A stretch of 64,000 bases of DNA from Tabrizicola_A sp965284335 (GTDB taxonomy: Bacteria; Pseudomonadota; Alphaproteobacteria; Rhodobacterales; Rhodobacteraceae): the NCBI RefSeq assembly GCF_965284335.1, contig NZ_OZ260076.1, one strand, 5' to 3'. The notes beneath the pieces were generated by a model. It did no database searches, was not told the DNA's origin, and saw only the letters and a list, made by a program, of their open reading frames with translations. Below, one piece after another: positions 52,544 to 61,500 of the stretch; the stretch's first letter is position 1; each line of letters opens with the position of its first letter. Both the position numbers and the translations under genes were made by a program.

Positions 52544-52561
52544 TGTCCAAGTTAGATTACA
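52544..52561. promoter_or_regulatory. PpsR operator 1 of bchE
   Basis: TGT-CCAAGTTAGATT-ACA, 17 bases upstream of the bchE start codon. It is separated by seven bases from the second operator, the tandem spacing typical of CrtJ/PpsR cooperative binding. Confidence 0.75.
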
Positions 52562-52568
52562 CAGAGAC

Positions 52569-52586
52569 TGTCAATTAAAATTGACA
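52569..52586. promoter_or_regulatory. PpsR operator 2 of bchE
   Basis: TGT-CAATTAAAATTG-ACA, a nearly perfect inverted repeat (TGTCAA/TTGACA arms), the same class as the site at 55051. Confidence 0.8.
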
Positions 52587-52594
52587 CAGATCAA
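52581..52594. promoter_or_regulatory. FnrL-like site overlapping PpsR operator 2
   Basis: TTGAC-ACAG-ATCAA differs by one base from the FNR/FnrL consensus TTGAT-N4-ATCAA. It shares bases with the second PpsR operator. FnrL activation of bchE has been reported for Rhodobacter sphaeroides. Confidence 0.7.
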
Positions 52595-52684
52595 TTCGTG
52601 GCTTTCAAGGACGAATTAAAATGAAAAGCACCCCCGAAGGGGTGATTTGGCAACCTGAAGAGCTGGACCGAAGAGTTGGAAATG

Positions 52685-54097
52685 TCATTCGTCCTTGGCC
52701 AAAAGCCCGAACTTGCGCAGCTTGACATACAAAGACTGCCGCGACAGGCCCAGCATTTCGGCCGCCGCCACGCGGTTGTTGCGCGTCAGGTCCACGGCGG
52801 TTTGAATGCACATTTTCTCAACGACTTCGGTGGTTTCGGCCACGATATCCTTGAGCGTGGACGACCCCACCAACTCCATCACCGAGCGCATGCCATCAGC
52901 CCCCGTCGACATATCGGTGCGGCGCAAAATCTCGGTGCGGCTGGCATCGCGGATCATCAGGCCAAAGGTGGGTTTGGGGCTGTCATTCAGATAGGTGGCC
53001 GAAATTTCAACCGGCACCTGACCGTTGAATTCGTTCAAGATTTTGGTGGCATAAAGTCGCAACTGACGCGCGCGCTTTGTGTTGTCCATCAAGACGCGCA
53101 GATCCACACCGCCGCGGGCCAAGAAATCGGCCAAAGAGCGCCCGCGCACATTGGCGACATGGGTGGAGTCGGTGATTTTCAGGAAGGCATCATTGGCTGC
53201 GGTGATGACGCCGTCATCATCCAACAAAACCATGGCGTCCACGCCCTCATGAAACAGCCGTTCAAGATTTTCGCTGGTTTCATTTTGCTGACGCGCGCCT
53301 TGGTCGGTGGCTTCGATCCGGCACAGCATCAACCGTTCGCCAGCGGCGCGGAAAAGCTTGGGGATCACGCGCAGCTTGCGCTGCGAGCGGCGCGCCACCA
53401 GTTCAACCGGGCTGACGGCATTGGTCGTGGCGATGGTCGAGAGGCTTTCCAAAAACTCACCGCGACGGCGGCCTTCGAATTCCTGCGCAATCGCGGCCCC
53501 CACCAGTTCTTGGCGCGACCCGCCAAGCATCGTGGCCGCCGAGGCGTTCAGATCGGCAATGCGGCCATTGTTCATGGCCACAAGCACAACCGCATCGCGG
53601 GTTGCCTCCATCAACACCCGATAGCGGGTGTCCATTTCACGCTGGGTTTCATAATCGCGTTCCAACACGATTTGCGCCATGACAAGCTGCTGCTGCATCT
53701 CGGCAATCGGGCGCAGATCGCGGCCCAGCATCAAAATGGCCTTATCCTTGTCAATCGCGTGCATGGTATAGCGGATCGGGAATTCCGACACCGCCTCGTC
53801 CAGATGGTTCAACTCGACCGCGACCGAGCGCACCCCGGGCTTTGCAAGATCGGCCACGCGGGTTTGGAACTTTTGATAGCTTTCCGAGGTCATGATTTCG
53901 GACACGGGTCGGCCAATCCAGCCGCCCAGCCGCCCAAACGAGGCGTGATGGGGGTTCACCATGACCCCCGAGACCTGCCCCTCGGCCGATACCATAAGGC
54001 AAATGTCACCCGCTGTTGCCACGATATCTGACAACAATTCAGGATCGATTAGCGGCATCGACATGCCGGCCAGAAGATGCTTCGTATCCGTATTCAC
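52685..54097 (-). CDS. ppsR: Transcriptional regulator PpsR/CrtJ
   Basis: About 470 residues from a GTG at 54097 with CGAGG upstream; an open frame extends nine codons further and an ATG lies at 54064. It has three PAS-type regions (about 20-130, 155-260, 280-390) and a C-terminal Fis-type helix-turn-helix (LTRNNRVAAAEMLGLSRQSLYVKLRKFGLL). Both regulatory cysteines known from PpsR/CrtJ are kept: MLCRIEA in the second PAS region and EKMCIQTAVDL before the DNA-binding helices. Oxidised protein represses bch, crt and puc genes. It follows ppaA by about 50 bases. Confidence 0.96.
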   Translation of the reverse strand: MNTDTKHLLAGMSMPLIDPELLSDIVATAGDICLMVSAEGQVSGVMVNPHHASFGRLGGWIGRPVSEIMTSESYQKFQTRVADLAKPGVRSVAVELNHLDEAVSEFPIRYTMHAIDKDKAILMLGRDLRPIAEMQQQLVMAQIVLERDYETQREMDTRYRVLMEATRDAVVLVAMNNGRIADLNASAATMLGGSRQELVGAAIAQEFEGRRRGEFLESLSTIATTNAVSPVELVARRSQRKLRVIPKLFRAAGERLMLCRIEATDQGARQQNETSENLERLFHEGVDAMVLLDDDGVITAANDAFLKITDSTHVANVRGRSLADFLARGGVDLRVLMDNTKRARQLRLYATKILNEFNGQVPVEISATYLNDSPKPTFGLMIRDASRTEILRRTDMSTGADGMRSVMELVGSSTLKDIVAETTEVVEKMCIQTAVDLTRNNRVAAAEMLGLSRQSLYVKLRKFGLLAKDE

Positions 54098-54148
54098 GAG
54101 CTGTTCGCCTCGTTTGCCGCCCACCCGACCTTGCGGGACAACGGAGAG

Positions 54149-54952
54149 TTACGCACGCCGAAGCGCACAGATGGCATCAAGCTTTAGGCCAATCGCCTCC
54201 AGCGCAGCGCCGATGTCATTGGAGGCATGGTCAGCGCCTGTGCATGATGCGACATCCTCCACCGTCGACATGATGGCCCCCCCAACGATGATGGGCGTGG
54301 AAGGGCCCCGAATAGCCTTGAGATATTTGATCAATTCCGCGGCAGAGGTCAATTTCCCTTCTGTGGAAATCGAGATCATTATGCCGTCGAAATTGCGCGT
54401 CGCCAGCAATGTGCGCAGATCGCCAAGGCTTGGCGCGATCCTTAGGCAAACCGAAACACCAAAGCGCCGCATCTGCCCCATGGCCACCATCGGCCCAAGG
54501 GTGTGTTGTTCTTGGTCTGGCACGATCAAGAGCACCGTGCCTTGGCCAGTATCTTGCGATTGATCCGCCGCCCAAGCATTGCCAATCTCGCGCAGCAGGC
54601 TTTGCAGACGCCCCGTGCCGATGGAGACGTCGAGCCAGCTCATTTGATCGGCGTGCCAAGCCGCCCCCATCCGCCGCGCGGCTTCGGGGATGTAGACATC
54701 GGCAAGCGCGGCCAAGGAAATCCGCGCCCGGCGCACCTCGGACAACAGCTGGTGAAAGGCCTGATCCGACCCCGAGACCGAGGCTTCGATCATGGATTGC
54801 ACCAAACCCTCGCGCAGCTCGGCAGCGCCACGTGCGTTGCGATCGACCAAAAGCGAAACGACCTGCGAAGCAAAGTAGTTCACGCCAGACATGGCGTATG
54901 AACCCTGTCCTTCGGGTTGTCGGCCATGATCTTGGGCGTAAAAATCCTGCAT
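54149..54952 (-). CDS. ppaA: B12-binding antirepressor PpaA/AerR
   Basis: 267 residues from ATG 54952 (long form); ATG 54892, with AAGGACAGGG upstream, gives 247 residues. The C-terminal half is a SCHIC/B12-binding domain: TVLLIVPDQEQHTLGPMVAMGQMRRFGV, GIMISISTEGKLTSAAELIKYLKAIRGPSTPIIVGGAIM. The N-terminal half contains the helical MerR-B12-like region with RRMGAAWHADQMSWLDVSIGTGRLQ. It modulates PpsR in response to light through bound cobalamin. R. capsulatus makes long and short AerR from two starts; the second ATG here would do the same. Cotranscribed with ppsR. Confidence 0.94.
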   Translation of the reverse strand: MQDFYAQDHGRQPEGQGSYAMSGVNYFASQVVSLLVDRNARGAAELREGLVQSMIEASVSGSDQAFHQLLSEVRRARISLAALADVYIPEAARRMGAAWHADQMSWLDVSIGTGRLQSLLREIGNAWAADQSQDTGQGTVLLIVPDQEQHTLGPMVAMGQMRRFGVSVCLRIAPSLGDLRTLLATRNFDGIMISISTEGKLTSAAELIKYLKAIRGPSTPIIVGGAIMSTVEDVASCTGADHASNDIGAALEAIGLKLDAICALRRA

Positions 54953-55050
54953 TCGACCAAATCCGCCCCCAGGAGCCCACAAAACCGCAATCTGACGTTA
55001 TCAGCACGACCGGGGACATCTGTAACCAGTCTCCTTTAGGGGCGACAAAA

Positions 55051-55068
55051 TGTCAAAGAAAATTGACA
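55051..55068. promoter_or_regulatory. PpsR operator in the ppaA-bchF region
   Basis: TGT-CAAAGAAAATTG-ACA with arms TGTCAA/TTGACA. It lies about 100 bases from the ppaA start and 200 from bchF, so it could control either or both, and may loop to the second site. Confidence 0.75.
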
Positions 55069-55194
55069 CCCTTAAAATTATGTAACTGCGCCACTTATTT
55101 CAAGCCCCTGCAACTGAACAGAAATATGGGATTTTTTAGGCTCCACCCCGGGCAATTCCCGGCAATTGCGCGCAAGAGATGTCAACCTGAATAG

Positions 55195-55212
55195 TGTAAG
55201 TTTCAATTGACA
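55195..55212. promoter_or_regulatory. PpsR operator of bchF
   Basis: TGT-AAGTTTCAATTG-ACA. Its right half is the TTGACA used as the -35 of the promoter below, so repressor and polymerase would compete. Confidence 0.75.
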
Positions 55213-55236
55213 CATTCCGCTTTAGCCCGCTAGGGT
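55207..55236 (+). promoter_or_regulatory. Candidate bchF promoter
   Basis: TTGACA (55207-55212) and TAGGGT (55231-55236), 18 bases apart. The -35 is inside the PpsR operator. The -10 is a weak match, common for regulated bch promoters. Confidence 0.5.
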
Positions 55237-55270
55237 GGGCTTGCGGACCCGTCTTTTTGAAAGCTTGCGG

Positions 55271-55759
55271 ATGCCTGAGAATCGCCCAAACAGCCCTGCC
55301 CGCAAGCCGCTTTACACAGCGGCCGAGCGCGCGCGACGCGACGCTTCGGGCTGGACTTTGGTGCAGGGCATTCTGGCGCCGGTGCAGTTTGTGGTCTTTC
55401 TGATCTCGCTGGTTTTGGTGCTGCGCTATCTGGCCACGGGCGAAGGCTATGGCATCGCGACGGCCTCGATCCTGATCAAAACCGCGGCGCTCTATCTGAT
55501 CATGGTGACCGGCGCGATTTGGGAAAAGGTGGTCTTTGGCCAATACCTTTTGGCCCCCGCTTTTTTCTGGGAAGATGTGTTCAGCTTTGCCGTCATCGCG
55601 CTGCATACCGCTTATATCATTGCACTTTTCACCGCGGCGCTGTCGCCTGACGCGCTGATGATCTTGGCACTTGCCGCCTATGCGGCCTATGCGATCAACG
55701 CCGTTCAATTCGTGCTGAAGCTGCGTCTTGCGCGGCTGGATGCGGCGGTGGCGGAATGA
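55271..55759 (+). CDS. bchF: 3-vinyl bacteriochlorophyllide hydratase
   Basis: 162 residues from ATG 55271; an upstream start would add 12 codons with no similarity. Four hydrophobic helices are visible: GILAPVQFVVFLISLVLVL, ILIKTAALYLIMVTGAIWEKVVFGQ, SFAVIALHTAYIIALFTAAL and LAAYAAYAINAVQFVL. YTAAERARRDAS and GAIWEKVVFGQYLLAPAFFWEDVFS are the family hallmarks. It adds water to the 3-vinyl group of ring A in the membrane. First gene of the large plus-strand bch operon; overlaps bchN by four bases. Confidence 0.95.
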   Translation: MPENRPNSPARKPLYTAAERARRDASGWTLVQGILAPVQFVVFLISLVLVLRYLATGEGYGIATASILIKTAALYLIMVTGAIWEKVVFGQYLLAPAFFWEDVFSFAVIALHTAYIIALFTAALSPDALMILALAAYAAYAINAVQFVLKLRLARLDAAVAE

Positions 55760-57048
55760 CCGGCGCCCTGCCCACTGTTGGATGTTCGAACACTCCTGTC
55801 TTGAAACAGCGCGGTCAGCGCGAGGTGTTTTGCGGGCTGACCGGGATCATCTGGCTGCATCGCAAAATGCAGGACGCCTTCTTTCTGGTCGTCGGCAGCC
55901 GGACCTGTGCGCATCTTTTGCAATCGGCCGCCGGGGTGATGATCTTTGCCGAACCGCGCTTTGGCACGGCGATTCTGGAGGAAAAGGATCTGGCCGGTCT
56001 GGCCGATGCCCAGACCGAGTTGGACCGCGAAGTTGCGCGCCTACTGTCACGCCGGCCTGACATTCGGCAATTGTTCCTTGTCGGCTCTTGCCCGTCCGAG
56101 GTGATCAAGCTGGATTTGCACCGCGCCGCCGAGCGGATGAGCGCGGCCCATGCCCCGCATGTGCGGGTGCTGAACTATTCGGGGTCGGGAATCGAGACGA
56201 CCTTTACCCAAGGCGAGGATGCCTGTCTGGCCGCCATGGTCCCTGCCCTGCCCGCCACCACGGCGCGGGAACTTTTGATCGTCGGCGCCCTGCCCGATGT
56301 GGTGGAAGATCAGGCGCTGGCGCTTTTGGCGGCGATGGGCGTGGGCCCGGTGCGCTGTTTGCCCGCGCGTCGGTCTGCCGATCTGCCTGCGGTGGGGGCG
56401 AACACCGTGTTCGCGCTGGTGCAGCCTTTCCTTAGCGACACCCATGCTGCACTGGTCCGGCGCGGGGCGCGGCATATCGCGGCCCCCTTCCCCTTTGGCG
56501 CCGAGGGCACCACCGCTTGGTTGCAGGCGATTGCCACCGAATTCGGTGTGGCCCCTGATCTGTTCGAGTCCGTCATCGCCGCGCCCCGTGCGCGGGCTGA
56601 AAAGGCGATTGCGGCGGCGGCGGAAACGCTGTCGGGCAAGTCGGTGTTCTTCTTCCCCGACAGCCAGTTGGAAATTCCGCTGGCCCGGTTCCTGACCCGC
56701 GAATGTGGTATGACGGCGGTCGAGGTCGGCACTCCGTTCTTGCACCGCGATCTGATGGCACCGGAACTGGAGCTTCTGGCCGAGGGGCCGGTGCTCTCCG
56801 AGGGCCAGGATGTAGACCTGCAACTTGACCGCGTCCGCGAAGCCCGCCCCGATCTGACCGTTTGCGGCCTTGGCCTTGCCAATCCGCTTGAGGCCGAGGG
56901 TCTGGCGACCAAATGGGCGATCGAACTGGTGTTCAGCCCGGTGCATTTTTACGAACAGGCCGGTGATCTGGCCGGACTTTTCGCCCGCCCCCTACGCCGC
57001 CGCGCATTGCTTGCACCGCTGGCCCCCAAGTTGGAGGCCGCCGAATGA
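55756..57048 (+). CDS. bchN: Dark-operative protochlorophyllide reductase subunit N
   Basis: 430 residues. The three [4Fe-4S] cysteine ligands of the R. capsulatus NB protein are at the identical positions: Cys26 (VFCGLTG), Cys51 (SRTCAHLLQ) and Cys112 (LVGSCPSEV). It forms the heterotetramer with BchB that reduces ring D of protochlorophyllide independent of light. ATGA overlap with bchF at its start and with bchB at its end, so the subunits are translated together in equal amounts. Confidence 0.98.
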   Translation: MTGALPTVGCSNTPVLKQRGQREVFCGLTGIIWLHRKMQDAFFLVVGSRTCAHLLQSAAGVMIFAEPRFGTAILEEKDLAGLADAQTELDREVARLLSRRPDIRQLFLVGSCPSEVIKLDLHRAAERMSAAHAPHVRVLNYSGSGIETTFTQGEDACLAAMVPALPATTARELLIVGALPDVVEDQALALLAAMGVGPVRCLPARRSADLPAVGANTVFALVQPFLSDTHAALVRRGARHIAAPFPFGAEGTTAWLQAIATEFGVAPDLFESVIAAPRARAEKAIAAAAETLSGKSVFFFPDSQLEIPLARFLTRECGMTAVEVGTPFLHRDLMAPELELLAEGPVLSEGQDVDLQLDRVREARPDLTVCGLGLANPLEAEGLATKWAIELVFSPVHFYEQAGDLAGLFARPLRRRALLAPLAPKLEAAE

Positions 57049-58580
57049 AGCTGACGCTCTGGACCTATGAAGGCCCGCCCCATGTGGGGGCGATGCGTGT
57101 GGCAACCGGCATGAAAGGTCTGCACTATGTGCTGCACGCCCCGCAGGGCGACACCTATGCCGATCTTCTGTTCACCATGATCGAACGGCGCGACCATCGC
57201 CCGCCGGTCAGCTACACCACCTTTCAGGCCCGCGATCTGGGGGCCGATACGGCGGGCCTGTTTAAGACCGCCTGCCGCGACGCGGTGGAGCGGTTCCAGC
57301 CCGAGGCACTGATTGTCGGCGCCTCTTGCACCGCCGAACTCATTCAGGATGATCCCGCCGGTCTGGCCGAAAGCATGGATCTGGGCATCCCGGTGATCCC
57401 CTTGGAGCTGCCAAGCTATCAGCGCAAGGAGGGCTTTGGCACCGACGAGACCTTCTTGCAGATCGTGCGCCATCTGGCCAAGCCTGTGGCCCGCAACGAG
57501 AAGATCACCGCCAACCTGATCGGCCCCACCGCTTTGGGCTTCCGCCACCGCGATGACATTGTCGAGGTGACGCGGCTTTTGTCCGACATGGGCATTGGCG
57601 TGAATGTGGTCGGCCCGATGGGCGCGCGGCCCAGCGACATTGCCCGGCTGGGCGCGGCGCATTTCAACGTGCTGATGTATCCCGAGCATGCTGAAAGTGC
57701 GGCGCGCTGGTTGGAGACGAATTTCAAGCAGCCCTACACCAAGATCGTGCCCATCGGCGTGGGTGCGACCCATGATTTTCTGGCGGAAGTGGCGCAGATC
57801 ACCGGCCTGCCCGTGCAGGCCGACACCAGCCGTTTGCGCCTGCCGTGGTGGACGCGGTCGGTGGACAGCACCTACCTCACCGGCAAGCGGGTGTTCATCT
57901 TTGGCGACGGCACCCATGTCGCCGCCGCCGCCCGTGTCGCGCGCGACGAGATGGGGTTCGAGGTGGCAGGTCTTGGCTGTTTCAACCGCGAAATGGCCCG
58001 GCCCATCCGCGCCTTGGCCAAGGAATATGGCGTCGAGGCGCTGATTTCGGATGATTATCTTGAGGTCGAGGCCGCGATTGCCGCCCTGCACCCCGAGATG
58101 ATCCTTGGCACCCAGATGGAGCGCCATATCGGCAAGCGTCTGGGCATTCCTTGCGCGGTGATTTCAGCCCCGGTGCATGTGCAGGACTTCCCCGCGCGCT
58201 ATTCCCCGCAAATGGGTTGGGAAGGCGCGAATGTGCTCTTTGACACTTGGGTGCACCCGCTGGTCATGGGGCTGGAAGAGCATCTTCTGCACATGTTCCG
58301 CGATGATTTCGAATTCCATGACGCGGCGGGCGCCTCGCACCATGGCGGGGCGCATACCCCCCGCGCCGCAGAGGCGGCCCCCGAACCTGTGGCACTCGTC
58401 CCCGCCGCCGCCTCGGGTCAGGTGATCTGGCTGTCGGATGCGGAAAATGAGCTGAAAAAGATCCCGTTCTTTGTGCGCGGCAAGGCGCGGCGCAACACCG
58501 AGACCTATGCCTCGGGCAAGGGCGTGACCGAGATCAGCGTTGAAACCCTGTATGAGGCAAAGGCACATTATGCGCGCTGA
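57045..58580 (+). CDS. bchB: Dark-operative protochlorophyllide reductase subunit B
   Basis: 511 residues. Asp36 (HAPQGDTYAD), the unusual fourth ligand of the NB cluster, is present, as is the family segment GASCTAELIQDDPAGLAE. The C-terminal domain ends with LSDAENELKKIPFFVRGKARRNTETYA, the PCP-reductase C-terminal domain that closes over the substrate. A Ala/Pro/His-rich linker (about 425-460) joins the two. The end overlaps bchH by 11 bases. Confidence 0.98.
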   Translation: MKLTLWTYEGPPHVGAMRVATGMKGLHYVLHAPQGDTYADLLFTMIERRDHRPPVSYTTFQARDLGADTAGLFKTACRDAVERFQPEALIVGASCTAELIQDDPAGLAESMDLGIPVIPLELPSYQRKEGFGTDETFLQIVRHLAKPVARNEKITANLIGPTALGFRHRDDIVEVTRLLSDMGIGVNVVGPMGARPSDIARLGAAHFNVLMYPEHAESAARWLETNFKQPYTKIVPIGVGATHDFLAEVAQITGLPVQADTSRLRLPWWTRSVDSTYLTGKRVFIFGDGTHVAAAARVARDEMGFEVAGLGCFNREMARPIRALAKEYGVEALISDDYLEVEAAIAALHPEMILGTQMERHIGKRLGIPCAVISAPVHVQDFPARYSPQMGWEGANVLFDTWVHPLVMGLEEHLLHMFRDDFEFHDAAGASHHGGAHTPRAAEAAPEPVALVPAAASGQVIWLSDAENELKKIPFFVRGKARRNTETYASGKGVTEISVETLYEAKAHYAR

Positions 58581-61500
58581 TGCCCCCATGACTGGCACCA
58601 AGGTTGGCTACAACGTCGTTGTGGTCACGCTGGACCAGCATGCGGCGGGCCCTGCGGCCCGCATCACCCCGCGCCTTGCGCGGGATTTTCCGGGGCTGAC
58701 CGTCACCGTCCATGCCGCCGCCGAATGGGCCGAAAGCCCTGCCGCGCTGGCCCGCTGCAAAGCGGCCTTGGAGACGGCGGATATCGTCATCGCCAACCTG
58801 ATCTTCATCGAAGAACACATCAACGCCATCCTGCCCGAGTTGACGGCGGCGCGGACGCGCTGCGATGCCTTTGTCGGGCTGATTGCCGACAGCGCCATCG
58901 TGCGGCTGACGAAGATGGGTGATCTGGATATGGCGCGCCCGGCCTCGGCGGCGATGACGCTGTTGAAAAAGCTGAAGCCCACGGCCAAGACATCCGCCAA
59001 TTCCGGCGAAAAGCAGATGTCGATGCTGCGCCGCCTGCCGAAGATCCTGCGCTGGATCCCGGGCAAGGCGCAGGATCTGCGCGCGTGGTTCTTGTCGATG
59101 CAATATTGGCTGGGCGGGTCGGACGAGAACATCGAACAGATGATCCGCTTTCTCATCAGCCGCTATTCCACCCGCAAAGACTGGCGCGGAACCGAGGCGA
59201 AGGCACCGATCGATTACCCGGAGGTTGGGCTTTACCACCCCGATCTTGCCGCGCGGATGACGACCAATCTGGCCGACCTGCCGCGCCCGGCCAAGGTGCA
59301 GGCCACGGTCGGCTTGCTTTTGCTGCGGTCTTATATCCTTGCCGGCGACACCGCACATTATGATGCGGTCATTCGCCGGTTTGAGGCGCAGGGCATTGCC
59401 TGTATCCCCGCCTTTGCCGGGGGGCTGGATGGGCGTCCGGCGATCAACAATTTCTTCCAAACCGCCAGCGGCCCGCGCATTGATGCGATGGTGTCCTTGA
59501 CCGGGTTCAGCCTTGTGGGTGGTCCGGCCTATAATGACAGCCCGGCGGCGGTTGAGGCGCTGAGCAGGCTGGACCTGCCCTATATCGCGGCGCATCCGTT
59601 GGAGTTTCAAACGCTGGGCCAGTGGGCCAGCGCCAAGACGGGCCTTGGCCCAATTGAAACCACCATGCTGATTGCCCTGCCCGAGATTGACGGGGCGACC
59701 AATCCCACGGTGTTTTCGGGCCGCCACGGGGTTGATGGCTGCAAAGGCTGCGCCATGGCGTGTCTCGCCGGGGCAGATGCCAAGGCGATGTCACCCTGCC
59801 ATGAGCGCGTGGCGGCGCTGGCCGACAAGGTGTTGCGGCTGGCCCTCTTGCGCCGCCGCGCGGTGGCAGAGCGGCGCGTGGCCATTGTGCTTTACGGCTT
59901 TCCGCCCAATGCGGGCGCGGTGGGCACGGCCGCTTATCTTTCGGTCTTTGAAAGCCTGCACAACACCTTGCACGCGATGAAAGCGGCGGGCCATGACGTG
60001 ACCCCGCCTGAGACGGTTGAGGAATTGCGCGAGGCGGTGCTGAAAGGCAATGCCGCGCGCCATGGGCAGGTGGCCAATGTCGCCGCCCATGTCGGGGCCG
60101 ATGTGCTGGTCAAGGACACGCCCTGGCTTTCGGAAATCGAGGCTGTCTGGGGCCCCGCCCCCGGCCGCCATCAGACCGACGGGCGCGGGGTGTTCATCCT
60201 TGGCGCGCAGTTCGGCAAAGTGTTTGTCGGCATCCAGCCGGTGTTCGGCTATGAGGGCGACCCGATGCGCCTGCTCTTTGAGCATGGCTTTGCCCCGACC
60301 CATGCGTTTTCGGCCTTTTATCAATGGCTTCGCCGGGATTTCGGGGCCGATGTGCTGTTGCATTTCGGGATGCATGGCGCTTTGGAATTCATGCCGGGCA
60401 AACAGGCCGGGGTCTCGGGCGCCTGCTGGCCGGATCGCATGATCGGCGGGCTGCCGAATGTTTACCTCTATGCCGCCAACAACCCGTCTGAGGCGACGCT
60501 GGCCAAGCGCCGGTCAAACGCCATCACCGTCACGCACCTGACGCCGCCCTTGGCGCAGGCCGGGCTTTACAAGGGCCTGATCGAGCTGAAAGACAGCCTG
60601 ACGCGTTGGCGCGCCTTGCCCACGGTTGCCCCGGAACGCGCCGATCTTGAGGCGTTGATCGCCGAACAGGCGGCTTTGGTGGATATGGGCGGGCAGGACC
60701 CTGCCCAGCTGTGGCTGAAGCTTTTGGAAGCCGAAGACGCGCTGATCCCGGACGGGATGCATGTGGTCGGACGGCCAATGTCGGCGGCCTCACGAGCGGG
60801 CTATCTTGATCTCTTGCCGCCGATGGAGGCCGCCCAGCGCGCCGCCGTCGAGGCGCAATTGGCGCAGGACAGTGAAATCCCGGCGCTGTTGCGCGCCCTT
60901 GGCGGCCATTACATCGCCCCCGTGCCGGGCGGCGATCTGATCCGCAGCCCGCAAATCCTGCCGACGGGGCGCAACATTCACGCCTTTGACCCGTTCCGCA
61001 TGCCGACCGAATACGCGCTGCGCGACGGCGCGGCGCAGGCGGACAAGCTTTTGGCCGCCCACCCGACCCTGCCCCGATCTGTGGCCTTGGTGCTGTGGGG
61101 GTCGGACAATATCAAATCGGACGGCGGGCCGATGGCGCAGGCCTTGGCGCTGATGGGCGTGCGCCCGCGCTTTGACAGCTATGGCCGGTTGTGCGGGGCC
61201 GATCTGATCCCGCTGGCCGAATTGGGCCGACCGCGCATTGACGTGTTGATGACCCTGTCGGGCATCTTCCGCGATCTTCTACCCTTGCAGACCAAGATGC
61301 TGGCCGAGGCGGCGTGGAAATGCGCCACCGCCGATGAGCCCGTGAGCCAGAACTTCATCCGCGCCCATGCGCTGGCCTATGCGGCTGAGATGGGGGTGGA
61401 TATGGAAACCGCGTCCTTGCGGGTGTTTTCCAATGCCGAGGGTGCCTATGGGTCGAACGTCAACCAATTGGTCGACAGCTCGGCCTTTGGGGCCGAGGAT

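Larger units (their letters stand above)
54953..55270. other. Divergent control region of ppaA and bchF
   Basis: 318 bases without a gene, A/T-rich for this genome. It carries two PpsR operators and a bchF promoter, and presumably the ppaA promoter on the other strand. Confidence 0.6.

Noticed and set aside
50758..52578. 606-codon plus-strand frame opposite bchE
   Set aside because: No recognisable domains, and bchE with its radical SAM motif is certain on the minus strand.
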